Shown piece after piece: positions 53,263-64,000 of a stretch of DNA of 64,000 nucleotides. Source of the stretch: Cruorifilaria tuberocauda (taxonomy: Eukaryota; Nematoda; Chromadorea; Rhabditida; Onchocercidae). The notes beneath the pieces are model-generated. The model was not told the origin of the DNA, did not search any database, and saw nothing but the letters and a program-made list of their open reading frames with translations. Position numbers and translations under genes: made by a program. Positions within the stretch are counted from its first letter, which is position 1. Each line of letters starts with the position of its first letter. Location: contig JABVXU010000056.1 in NCBI GenBank assembly GCA_013365365.1, positions 124,001 through 188,000 of the forward strand, given 5' to 3'.

Positions 53263-53605
53263 TACTTGTCACCATTGTTCGGGTACTTTTAAAATATTAG
53301 AAACAAAAAAGTTTTTTGAGAGATTTTGAAATTTGTCGTCTAAGTTTCAAAATTTTTTCTAGTTAAAAAGTTAAGATATTTTCTTTTTTGCAATTTTCTC
53401 CGTGCAAAAAGATTTATTCTTCAAAGATTTATCTGTTCATTGTTAATTTGTGTCATATTTGCATATTTGCTCCGACTGCATCAATAACCATCTATTAATG
53501 ATAACAAATAATAACAGACGGATCAATTAATGATTATCCTAATTATGGTTTCTTTTTCTTTTGTGTGGCTTTAGCGCTCAATTGTTTAATATTTTTAACA
53601 GAATA

Positions 53606-53764
53606 TCGCAAAAGATAAGAAGATTAGCACAGTTCTGTACCGATAGAAGAAAGCCGATGGATCTTGTCGCAAGTGATAAACCAAAATTGATAGAGTTAAA
53701 AAAGGCACGGACAATTATTGCGCCTTACAATGATAGTATCATTTTTTGTTTGGTGATTTTAAGA
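53606..53764 (+). CDS. Possible internal exon, unknown
   Basis: An acceptor (TTTTTAACAG) at 53605 is followed, in one frame, by a charged stretch including RRLAQFCTDRRKPMDLVAS and KPKLIELKKARTIIAPYN, which reads more like protein than the flanks. It runs to a TGA at about 53765 unless a GT donor near 53752 is used. I recognise no domain. Confidence 0.22.
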
Positions 53765-55610
53765 TGAAGTAAGTACTTTGCTGTAGCACTATATATTTCT
53801 TTATTGATAAATAGAGTACACGGTAGATGGATACAGTAGTTAAAAAAGATGAAGGAAAAAGAAAACGGGCCTTCCGATTCTTGGCTACTGCCATGTAACT
53901 TCAATTACAGTACCAATACAAGCTTACAAAATTCCTCTTTTGATCATTTATTCATTTATCATTCATGATATTGTAAATATAACAAATCATTGCAAAGCTC
54001 TTCCTTAAATGATCCCATCGCGAGTCATTACAACTCAAATCTGAAATTTTGTTTCTGCTTATGATGCACAACACCTATCTACGATATTCTTTATTGTACA
54101 TTTAAGCCAGTCATTCATATTAATCATTATATAATACCCATTATAACTTTATCATTATCATGTAATCATTATCATCCATTCTTCTCCATCTTTATTATTA
54201 CTACGATTGTTATTATTATTATTACCATGCGATTAATTGTCATTATTTATTGTTTTTTATTGTTATTACTACTATTATTATATTACACTACTATTACTAT
54301 AACTATTACTACTACTAATAATAATACAATGTCATTATTATCATTGCTATTAATAATAATAACGGTATTATTATTATTATCGCTATTAATAGTGATATTA
54401 TTATTGTTCTTATTGATAATAATATTTTTATTACCACTTTTATTATTACTATTATCATTATTATTATTGTCATCATCATTATTATTATTATTACTATTAT
54501 TATTATTACAGTTGTTATGTCGCTATCGCTGTCAACATTACTACAATAATTGTTGTTATCTTAATGACACTTTTTTCAGAAAATAATTTGTATTTTCAAT
54601 AACTGCATGTAATCGTTATAATAGCAAATTTTTTTGAAACTACATACTTTGTTTCTATTGTTTTCTTCGAAAGAATTTTCATTATTTTATGTTCTAAATA
54701 AATTTCAAAATCCCTAATATTAAGCTCATCAGAAATTTTTGATTTTTCAAATTGCAATTTAAATTTCATTTTATTTTTTCTCCGGATCTTTATGAGTCCA
54801 TTCATTTTTTATTCTTTTTTGAAGTCGTGTATTTTTGTAACAGCGGGTATGTATAAACCAATAATGCAACATACAAACAAAAATTCTTGGTTTTCCGATA
54901 TTTAATTATAATATATGCATTTGTCCACAGAATTATTATTAATCTTTTGTAAATTTTAAAAATCTCTTCAGCACCCCATCATTTAACTTTGTCAGTGTTT
55001 CATTCTTATATTCCGTCTGTTTTAAACTATAAACTTGAAGAGCTTCTATCAATAATAAGACATTATTCGGCTGTTGCATCACATCGATGATCTAATTTAA
55101 ATTATTAAGCATGGCATCAGATTTTTCTGAGCAGATATATATATCGATTAATTTGCAAATCGCAGAGATAAATGGATGAATTGTCTGTTTGAGATAAATA
55201 ATTATAAATTCAAAAAGTTCAATCTTATTAGTCAACCAAATAGATCCATTAGATTTTTTCTTAGAAAAAAGTTTCTCATTTGGATGGCAGCTATTCCATT
55301 ATTCTATTGTACATTACCATTATTTCCTATAAAATGTATTCAATTGGTAATTGATGGCAGGAAAGTTCACAATCGGCTAATCTCGTTCGAATGGTCCTAT
55401 TATTCAAATACAGATGGCATAGCTAGACGCTATAATAATTATTTGTAATTTGAGCTATACCTATATATCCGTTCTTATTCTCCGTTAACGTTTTACTTTA
55501 GAGTTTGCCAAAAATTGGGTTTATCTTTCTGCTTCAGAATTAAAATTAAACAAAAAGTAACGTATAATTTTCTTCCATTCTATCACTGTAGATAGTTGTT
55601 TGTTTTTGCA
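53765..55610. other. Intergenic region dominated by simple repeats
   Basis: Holds the ATT array at 54130-54530 and AT-rich flanks. A 90-residue frame at 55176-55448 (contains WMAAIPLFYCTLPLFPIKC) is partly protein-like, but neither splice sites nor a domain support it. Confidence 0.45.
54130..54530 (+). repeat. Long imperfect ATT/ACT trinucleotide array
   Basis: About 400 bases of ATT, ACT, ATC and AAT triplets. It generates a Leu/Ile-only reading frame at 54227-54586 that is not a real protein. Confidence 0.9.
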
Positions 55611-55809
55611 GATATATCAGAAACGGTTTCAAATTTCGGATGATTTACTTTGTTTCAAACGGATGAAAAATATATGCACAGTCGAATGTATAAATGTACT
55701 AATTCTCGTCTTTATGTGCTCCTTTTATTTAATTAAAATAATATGTACGCCTTTCCGTGCGTTTCCATGTATATGTGTGGGTGTTCCTCTTCATTTCATT
55801 TTATCATAA
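55611..55809 (+). CDS. Possible exon, unknown
   Basis: TTTTTGCAG ending at 55610 is followed by IYQKRFQISDDLLCFKRMKN and then CTVECIN, with a GTACTA candidate donor near 55693. If not spliced, the frame stays open into a hydrophobic stretch ending at 55809. It lies 120 bases before the tentative first exon of the coiled-coil gene. Confidence 0.22.
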
Positions 55810-55932
55810 ATTATTTTATTTCATTATTATCATTACTATGATTAATATTATTATATTATTATCAATGATAAAAACTTCCTGAAATACCTTTTGCAAAAAT
55901 TTTACAAGAAAATTTAATCTGATAGCTTTTGA

Positions 55933-58900
55933 ATGACTGATTGTACTGATAGGGGTGGACGAGGTGTAATGACGTCTCTTTTAAATGTACAGTACAATCC
56001 AAAAAAGAATTATGAATCATGTGTAGTATGTAGCCGAGAACCTGAAACTCATACCAACAAGGTTATATAAGAGATAAGCCCTTATTCGGAATCGGAATTA
56101 ATCTCAGCTGAATGGATGATTAGCCCAGTCGCGTTAAATGATAACAATATGATATGATATGATAACAAACGGACACCGTACTCGTAATGAAAATTTACCA
56201 GCCGACATCGAACAGCTGAATTCAGAGGTTTGCAATAATTAAGATTAGTGCTACACAACAATGCCAGCTGTTGTGTTATAGCTAGTGAGATAGCATGAAA
56301 AAATATGGGTTCATTTGATTAATTTTGGAAGAGAGTAATACACGGGAATTGATTTCCGTAACGGAGATCTGTTCGACGATACTTTTAAACACAGGAGGAG
56401 AAAGGAAAAGGTTGGATAAATCTAAAAGATCCATTCATTCATCTTTTTTCAAGGGTCATTCTCAAGAAAGTGAAGTTGTACGTTCACGGAAGAGACGTCA
56501 TATAACCAACTCAAATGGAACTGTATGGAAATATACGAAAAATGAATGTATTAAGCATTTAATCGGAAACTACGTGAATATCCATCAAGAAAAGAGCTCT
56601 GAGCAGAAGGATTGCATAGGAAAATTCGGCGGAAACCTATATATACATATTATGACTTTTATGCGCGAACATATAGGGGTGTTAGTGAGATTCAATTTTA
56701 CTTCAAATTCATATAAGATGTATTAGCATAATCTAAATTGGATGCTTCTACATATCAGCCCTAGATGATCTTCACTTCAGACAAATAGTCTTTGGGATAC
56801 AAATGAAATTGTTGAACGCGGTAAAAAAGAAGATATCATTCTAATAGTGAAATCTCAACAGCAAGATGCTACTGTGAACAAATGAATGGATAGCATATGA
56901 TCATTCTTGTCATTAGAAGCCATTGATACGTGTATTTGAAGTGTGTGTACACTTTCGTGATATTTCACGTAAATTATTGAAAGCAGAAATTATCTATTCA
57001 TTAGAAAGAGCGTTTGCGAAGGGTTACATTCAACAGCATTCTCACATGCATATAGGGCGCGTACCGGGTGCTTGTATCACAGCTTTAGTAAGTATAAAAT
57101 GGTGTGAAATCAGTTTAGAATAATATTTGTGATTTGAAAGCTGTGGGAAAGAGAAATGGATTTCGTATGATATCGTGATAATCATTTGGAGACTAAGTTG
57201 CTCATTTATTTCATGAATATTTTAAACTGCAAAATTTTTAAACGTTTTGTTATTTTCTACAGATAGATAGTAGTTCATCACATAGCTCTTTTCAACAATT
57301 TTTATCTCCTACAATGCATTCTGATGAAAACGATGAAAAATGTGTGGTGGAACAATTCCGTAAAGAATTGCGTGATTTAAGTAAGGAACAGTCATATTTT
57401 ATTGCTTCCTTAATTGATTGGAATATTTTAATTCATATGAAATTTTAAGGTAATAAGTAAATTCCACTGCTAATTACTCTAACATTAATTTCTAGCATGG
57501 GACGAGGAAGAGATAAAGCAGACGCTGGAAAAACACCAATACAAAAATGAAGGTTGCTCTGAAAATAATAACGCATGCATGAATACAAATATACTTTATT
57601 ATGGTTGAATTTTTTTTTTATCTTACAATTTTCTAGAAGCTAATAAAGAAAGAAATGAAATTAAATTGATTTTGGAAAAAGAGGAAATGGAAATTGCCAA
57701 GAAAGAAGAAGAATTAAAACATTTTCGAGCTCGGGTACAGTTACTGCACGAAAAGATTGAGAAGTATGTTGTATTTGATTTATTCATTACAATACTTTCT
57801 GACATGGTAATAATGACTAAAGATATGTACTGTTGTTCATTAAAGCTATTTAGCAATCTTTTTTTTAATATAGTTGACGTAGGGATTATAAAAAGAATCA
57901 TCACCAAAGGCATTTGTAATTCCTGGTTTCGGCTTTTAGGATAAGTAAGAGGGCTAAATACGCGTATCGTCTCTCAAACTTGATATCTGAGATTCGAAAT
58001 TTAGCTAACACTTTCTTTGTTTCAGTGTGTTGTAACATACCAACTGTTAATCACTTTACCGCTGAAATCATAAAATTAACAGTTTTTCCATGATTAATCT
58101 ATGTATTATTATGTTAATTTACAGCATGCGCCAGCAGATCTTTATAAATCAGATGCGAAAAGAAGAAGCTGACGATCGGATTGAAGAACTGAAAAAGACT
58201 GTATAATTTTAATCTACAGTTTGCGTAAAGTTTGCTCATTTTTATTTCTTGCTATAAATTTACGTATATTTTTAGTTGGAGGAAGTAAAAGTGAAAGAAA
58301 AGGCTGGCCATCAACTCCTCACAGATCGCTTGAAAGCTGTTCAGAACAAATTGCTAAATGCTCCTTGGGTTATTGAGCGTCTTAAGGTTGTACAATTTTC
58401 ATCAATAAGAGGTTTATTTTTTGTTTGTAGATAAAATTATGCGAACTGGAGTTAATTTGTTGTAGGAAAAAGAAGAACTGGCTAATATCTTTAAACAAAT
58501 TGAGGAGGTTCGAACGAGGAAGGAGCAACTACTGAAGTCCATTCAAGAGAAAGAGGCCATTTGTTTGTATTTAACTGATACCTGTCGATTATAGTTTGGG
58601 ACGCATTTTGTTTTGAGAAACACTTAGTCCGTTTGATACTATTAAAAGCTTAGTGACCTTCAATGAAATAGGTAAAATAAATGAATTACCTTGGAATAAT
58701 TTGATATATTTGAGTTCTATGACTTTTCTTGAAATTTGGATGTTCAGTTGCAGGAAGTCAGGAGCTACCATTTACAAATTTCTGTGTCTCAATCGCCGCT
58801 TTAGCGTTAAAAAATCATTCTCTTTTGAAAAAGCTGGCACAAGAATATGTGGCTATTGCACAGGTAATTAATTGCTATTGTTTTGCATATTCAAATCTAG

Positions 58901-61767
58901 AAGCTGTCGCAAATTGACAGTGAGTCTGATGATCATTATGAAATTTCTGTAGTCTTTTTTGATAGGCTCTTAATGTATCTCAAATGCCCAGAAAAGATTT
59001 TTGTTTCATTAACAGTAGAAAGCGTGAAGTTTTAATAAAGTTGCAGATGTATGATTAAAGCAGAATTTCTATTTATGTGGGATCCATATTTTTAGAAATA
59101 TGTTTCGGAAAAAAAAAGTCTCTCAGATATTCAGATAAAATTAGAATCAAATGAATTTGGACATTTACCATAACATATAATCGCTACTTATTGTTTACAG
59201 AAACATTCAGTTGTTTGTCTTTTACCCTAGAAATATCATTAACCTTTAGATCACACGAGAATTATCAAATCAGGGGATTTTGGATACGTCAATACAATCA
59301 CAGTGCAGTCAGTCACAGAATGGCCAAATCCAACCGCTTGAGGTAGATTGAAGTTTCCTTGAAAATGGATTTTCAGAATATAAATTTGTTTCGAATTTGC
59401 TAAATTCATTATACTGAAAAGCGAAATAGCGTTGCTTTTCGAAATGACTCTTGATGTTCCGGTATGTTTTAAATAATTATTACTAATTAATTTTTTCGTT
59501 ATTTATATACACGGACAATAAGGTGTAAGGAACTTCAAAAATGAATTGGAAAAGATGGTATGAAGAAATATTCATTCATATCACCCGAGCAATGGGCGAA
59601 TTTTTCCCTATCATTATTACGGATGCTACGTCAAGGATTAATAAGCAAATATATCTGTTGTTATCATCAGGCTACTAGTGATTTTAGGAAAAAGAGGAAT
59701 CTTCGTTGTGTCTGAATAATGTTAGGGATGGTAATGGAGGTGAGGAAACGGGACCGCTTGATTGCATGCGAGAAAAAACAACTGGAGGAACTGCAATAAA
59801 TTTTCAAGTATTTTTTAAATCTCTCGTTTTGTATATAAAACTTTTTTATTAAGCGACCATGAAATATTCATTTAATTTACAATTAAATTTAGATCGACGA
59901 TCAAGTTCATCTTAACTTTGAAGAGGAAGGGGACACAACTATAACCATGCCAGCTGTAAATGATGACAAATTAATGAAAGATACTATGCTTATTATTATA
60001 GACGAGGTTTGTTTAGTGCGAAGAAGCATTTGTGCAAGAATTAGTCTGCTACTTTGAAACTTTTGTTTTAAATCAGAACTGAATTTTTGGACTTGAATTT
60101 AAAATCCAGTGTGAAAATTGCTGCATACTTTGAATTTATCGGAGTCTAGTTTGCATATGACTTAAATAAATTTAGTTTCCTTTTTTCCATTCTTGTAATC
60201 TTTCAGTCTTATAATAGTTAGTAAGTATCATTCTTTAATTAATTGACTGAAAAGATTATTACCTCAGGAAATCGAAAGTACTGTACCAAATACAGTGATG
60301 GAAGTGGATAAGAGTCATGAAGTTAACCAGACCTCCAACGAATTGAAAACGAATGCTGCAGAGTTTGAGGAAAGAATAACTGACTTCAGTGAAAAAAATG
60401 ATTCGATTGATGTGAATATTGGGCCGAGTCAGACTTCTGATAAGGTTATTTACCATTTTCAAGTAGACTCTCGATTTGAAATGTTTTTGGTATATTAATA
60501 AATAATTGATTTATTGACAGGATATCATTTGCCATAGATCTTGCGAAGATAATGGCAATATAAATTAGCGAGAAGACTATTATTGCGATAAGCTGTTGGG
60601 ATGAAAAATTTCGGGAATTTTTTATGTCCATTAATTAATCCATTAATTCCTCCATTAATTTGCAGGATAGTAACATTGACAGTAACTTCGTTTCAAATTG
60701 CATTGATAATTGCGAAGACGTGGTAGCTGCAGTATCTGGTGGAAGTGAGGGAGAGAGCCTTGTTGGTTATACTGATGGTAAGTGAGACAGGTTGCACTGA
60801 TGTACACTACCAAAACTTCAGAGTTGTAAAGTGATGATATTACCATATATCGGTTGAGGTCATATTTCGACAGACGAAAGCGTACCACGTCCTAATTATC
60901 TAATAAAATACTTGCTTACTTAAATTAATTATTTCACAGAAAATAGCATTTATCTCATTCTATTACTTGCTTTCTCTTATAGTTTTATTCCAATACAAAT
61001 ATATTCTAATCAAAGCGATTTAAAAATTTTTTTTACTTCTTAACATTACTTCTTTATCTTTATCTTTCAGGCGAATGTGAAACGGTTTTAGACGATAATA
61101 TGCAACTAATACAAGGTGCTTCATCTGATCTGGATCCAACCAATTTCTTTGAAACTGTAAGTTATTTAGTAATTTCAAATTTCTTTAAATCATTCTGAAC
61201 TTACGACTGCAACTTCACAATGAGCTTAGTAGTTCTCTGGAAAATAAAAATTTTGCTTATATGAATATTTTAAAGTTTACAAATTTCGCCCCCAATATAT
61301 CGGCAGTGAATTCATCGAATGCTTGTGTCGGCATGGATACAGAGTTTGATGCATCTGCAATTTTTAATCTCTCAGCTATAATGCAAAGTGAGCTATCGTT
61401 AAATATTGAATTGAAATTTGACTTTAGAAGATGAATACTACTTAAATATTTGTTGGTTTATTTTCCAAACCAATGTAAATTCAATTTACTTTTCTTCAGG
61501 AAGAAAATAATAAGCCTTTACTTTTCAAGCTAACAAAGTTATGTTTGTCATATTAATAACAAAATAATACAATTAAATTCCAATTTCTTTCAAGACCAGT
61601 CTGGATCAGTTGCTGGTGCTAGTGATTACATGGCACTTTTCGATGGTGCTGACACAAATGCATCGTCTCATGACAATGTAGGTTTCGAATTGAATTTCAG
61701 CAACTTGCCTGGTGAAAATAAATATAAGGATACGACAGAGAAAAACGACCGTTTTTTCGATTTCTAA
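55933..61767 (+). CDS. Unrecognised protein: N-terminal coiled coil, acidic Ser/Asn-rich C-terminal half
   Basis: I do not recognise this family. Well-supported exons, all GT-AG and in phase: 56917-57087, 57263-57380, 57496-57552, 57637-57763, 58125-58200, 58276-58386, 58466-58562, 58748-58863, 59250-59342, 59688-59807, 59893-60006, 60268-60444, 60666-60777, 61071-61156, 61276-61387, 61595-61767 (619 aa). Tentative upstream exons 55933-56061, 56334-56684 and 56781-56873 also join in phase 0 and would give 810 aa from an ATG at 55933; one resulting intron is only 43 nt and one acceptor is weak. The start could instead be the ATG at 57314. Visible features: a CxxC (CVVC) in the first tentative exon, a basic RSRKRRH patch near 56490, about 140 residues of charged coiled coil from 57496 to 58562 (KKEEELKHF, EADDRIEELKKTLEEV, EEVRTRKEQLLKSIQ), then low-complexity acidic sequence rich in Ser, Asn, Asp and Thr ending DRFFDF. 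The boundary of the exon at 58748 is chosen to avoid a stop. A scaffold or chromatin/spindle role would be a guess. Confidence 0.62.
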
Positions 61768-63747
61768 TTGATAGACAATGTGCATGAGTTTGATATGGTT
61801 TTTGAAGTTTGATATATTTAATCTTTTATTCTATACATTAGAATCTGTGAAGACTTTTGTGTTTTTTGTTCTTTTGAATATAACAATATCGTTTTTTTGT
61901 CTTAAAATTATAGCATAATTTGGAAGTGAAAGTAAGATAAATTTGGAAAGATTAATCGGTAAGAATCTCGTTCACTCTCCAACTCATCATAGCTCTCAAC
62001 ATAAAGCAAATGATGTATGCATTCAAAATCAACAATACATGATCTTAGACATGAGCCCACAAGCAGCGTGAAATGAAATTCCTCTATTAAGCAAAAGAGC
62101 GAATGCTACTGAAAGGAACTACAGAAAAAGAAATGAAAAAAAAAGAAACAAAAAAGTGAAAAGAAATCTTATGCTAGTTTGAGAGCTTTGTTTATATGTA
62201 AGTTAAATTAAATACATTTAATGTAGCTAATTATTCTGTCATATATTCACAATTGAAATTTTGATAATAAATGGAAATACAAAGGGTTATTCTTTGCGCT
62301 TAACAAATATCCAAAATGCTTTTCGCAGTTCCCATCAATTGAAAATTTCTGCATACATGCATGTTTCATTCTCCCATCCCAACAGTCAAACTCTTGTCCT
62401 ACAACTGCATCGCAATTTATCTAGCCAACGATGTCAACCATAGATGCTATAGAAGTAAGAAGATTATACATACTACGTAGAACTTGGAGCAACACCACTT
62501 AGAACAACATTAATCTCATTTACAAATTTTCCCCATCAAAGATATGATATACTGATAACAAACAGTATGGATAGATATCCTTTTAATTCTTTCCATCCTA
62601 AACGTCATTCCACCAATATCGCTGGCTAAAATCTAGAAATTGAACATAAGAAATTTGAAATTTGAACCATAAGAAGTTATCACCAACAAACAACCAGGCA
62701 TAACTCTGGGATTTTAACAAATGATATTCAACCCTATGGCATATGAAATGAAGAGTTTCACTTTAGCCTACATATCAGGAGGTACAGTGATTTAAATCCT
62801 GAAATCCTTAATTTCTAGATTCATCTCTCAAACTTGAATTTTTTTGCTCTTCGTTTAAAATATCTGGAATAGTGGACAAAATTAAAATTTATTTACATAA
62901 TAAAAGAGGTACAAAAATTAAAAAAGAAATACCTGAATACATTAAACCTGACATGATATTTATCAATTGATACATATCGGTAATATTGATGTGAAATTTC
63001 AATTTTGTGAAACAAAATCTTTCCTAACTACAAAAAAACATACAATTTTCCAATTATTAAATCAAAATATTACATATATCAGCTACTTTCAAACATTATT
63101 AGGAAAGCATTTGTATATAATTTGCATGTTAACTTCAAAAAAGTTCACAATATCCAAAAAGTTCGTCGAAAATCGTCTATAAATGCGATATCATTCCGAA
63201 TTTATAAAGAATATTTATGGATTTGTCAAAAGGAATTTCAATTTTTTCTCCAAACAGATCACTGATGCATAAATTATTTTGTAATATAGAAGATATTCTT
63301 GAAGATGAATAAAGAAAATATAATCTAAAAAAACAATGTGATATTGAAATAAAAATACACAAAACCACTCCATGTCTTTTCAAATCTAATGAACAAAATA
63401 ATTGCACAAAAATCTTTTTTGAATATAATTTTATTTAAATACACTAATTTCCAAATAAAAAAGACTACATGCAAATTCAAAATTCTAGTTTTAATTACAA
63501 AACAACCACATTGCTGAAAAATGAAATGTTATACGTTTGAATACATTAATAAATGAAAACACTGTTTCTATTTGTAATTCTTCTATAAATATGTCACATG
63601 ATTGTTGCCGGTATAGAATTTCCAATACAAAACATTGCAGAAGCATAAGAAGACTTCTTCAATTAAATCTTTTCCACAGGATAAAAAATAAGAATCAAGG
63701 ATGAAAAACTGCTAACATTTAAAAGACTATACAGTAACCTAAGAAAA
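61768..63747. other. Non-coding region between converging genes
   Basis: AT-rich DNA presumed to contain the 3' untranslated regions of the coiled-coil gene (plus strand) and of the gene ending at 63748 (minus strand). Frames on both strands are short and of random composition. Confidence 0.55.
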
Positions 63748-63823
63748 TTAACTGAATTTTTGAATAAAATTAGAATCAACAGCAACGGCTCGTATTTTTG
63801 CACGTTCATCATTCCAGTCAAAT
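63748..63823 (-). CDS. Probable terminal exon of a convergent gene, partial
   Basis: On the minus strand a TTATTTAG acceptor (complement of 63824 onward) is followed by 24 codons and a TAA at 63748-63750. The product reads FDWNDERAKIRAVAV then DSNFIQKFS. Base composition and codons look coding against very AT-rich surroundings. No further exon is clear between 63824 and 64000, so the rest of the gene would lie beyond the right edge. I do not recognise the protein. It could be a chance reading. Confidence 0.4.
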
Positions 63824-64000
63824 CTAAATAATAAAAGAAATAAAGATTTAAAAATCCATAAAGATGCAAATTACGGATCAAAATAAACCAATCTTTAGTA
63901 CTTTACTAGATAACTTCAAGTGAAGTGATTGCGCAGAAGTCATATTTAATGAAAATTACAGTTAGTAGAAGAATTCGAATCATAAAATTAAAACGTAAAA

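Noticed and set aside
54227..54586. Leu/Ile-rich frame resembling a membrane protein
   Set aside because: It is a translation of an ATT/ACT triplet array.
59099..59174. Possible extra exon KYVSEKKSLSDIQIKLESN
   Set aside because: It follows a plausible acceptor and is in phase, but has no usable donor before its stop, while the flanking exons join directly in phase.
1..64000. Bacterial endosymbiont insert, tRNA or rRNA genes, CRISPR
   Set aside because: No long uninterrupted bacterial-type frames, no cloverleaf or T-loop consensus and no spaced repeat array were seen.

Overview
The window is nuclear DNA from an AT-rich eukaryote with spliced genes. Two protein families are recognisable: a neuropathy target esterase (NTE; PNPLA6/7 family) and a Musashi RNA-binding protein. 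Small exons, GT-AG introns of about 40 to 2,500 bases, AT-rich intergenic DNA and simple repeats fit a nematode; a clade III (spirurid/filarial-like) worm is my best inference, not something the sequence proves. I saw no tRNA, rRNA, CRISPR or bacterial-type operon.

Layout. 1-5519: upstream DNA with a TG-rich tract and two diverged direct copies of a roughly 0.6-0.7 kb repeat. 5520-18594 (+): the NTE gene, reconstructed as 26 coding exons; the exon with the start codon was not found. 18595-44767: a 26-kb stretch without a convincing gene, rich in CT, CA, TAA and AT microsatellites, with two small GC-richer islands and one weak ORF. 44768-51607 (+): Musashi, 11 coding exons, 336 aa, with one probable GC-AG intron. 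51608-55932: repeats and scattered possible exons. 55933-61767 (+): a gene I do not recognise, with a coiled-coil first half and an acidic, Ser/Asn-rich second half; exons from 56917 on are well supported and those before are tentative. 63748-63823 (-): probably the terminal exon of a convergent gene beyond the right edge.

The three main genes share a strand but show no functional link: NTE is a membrane phospholipase, Musashi a translational regulator, and the third is unknown. I found no clear candidate for a new biological system. The points most worth checking are the GC-AG intron at the Musashi RNP1 motif, the NTE exon at 7798-7883, the unrecognised coiled-coil gene, and two pairs of dispersed repeats.
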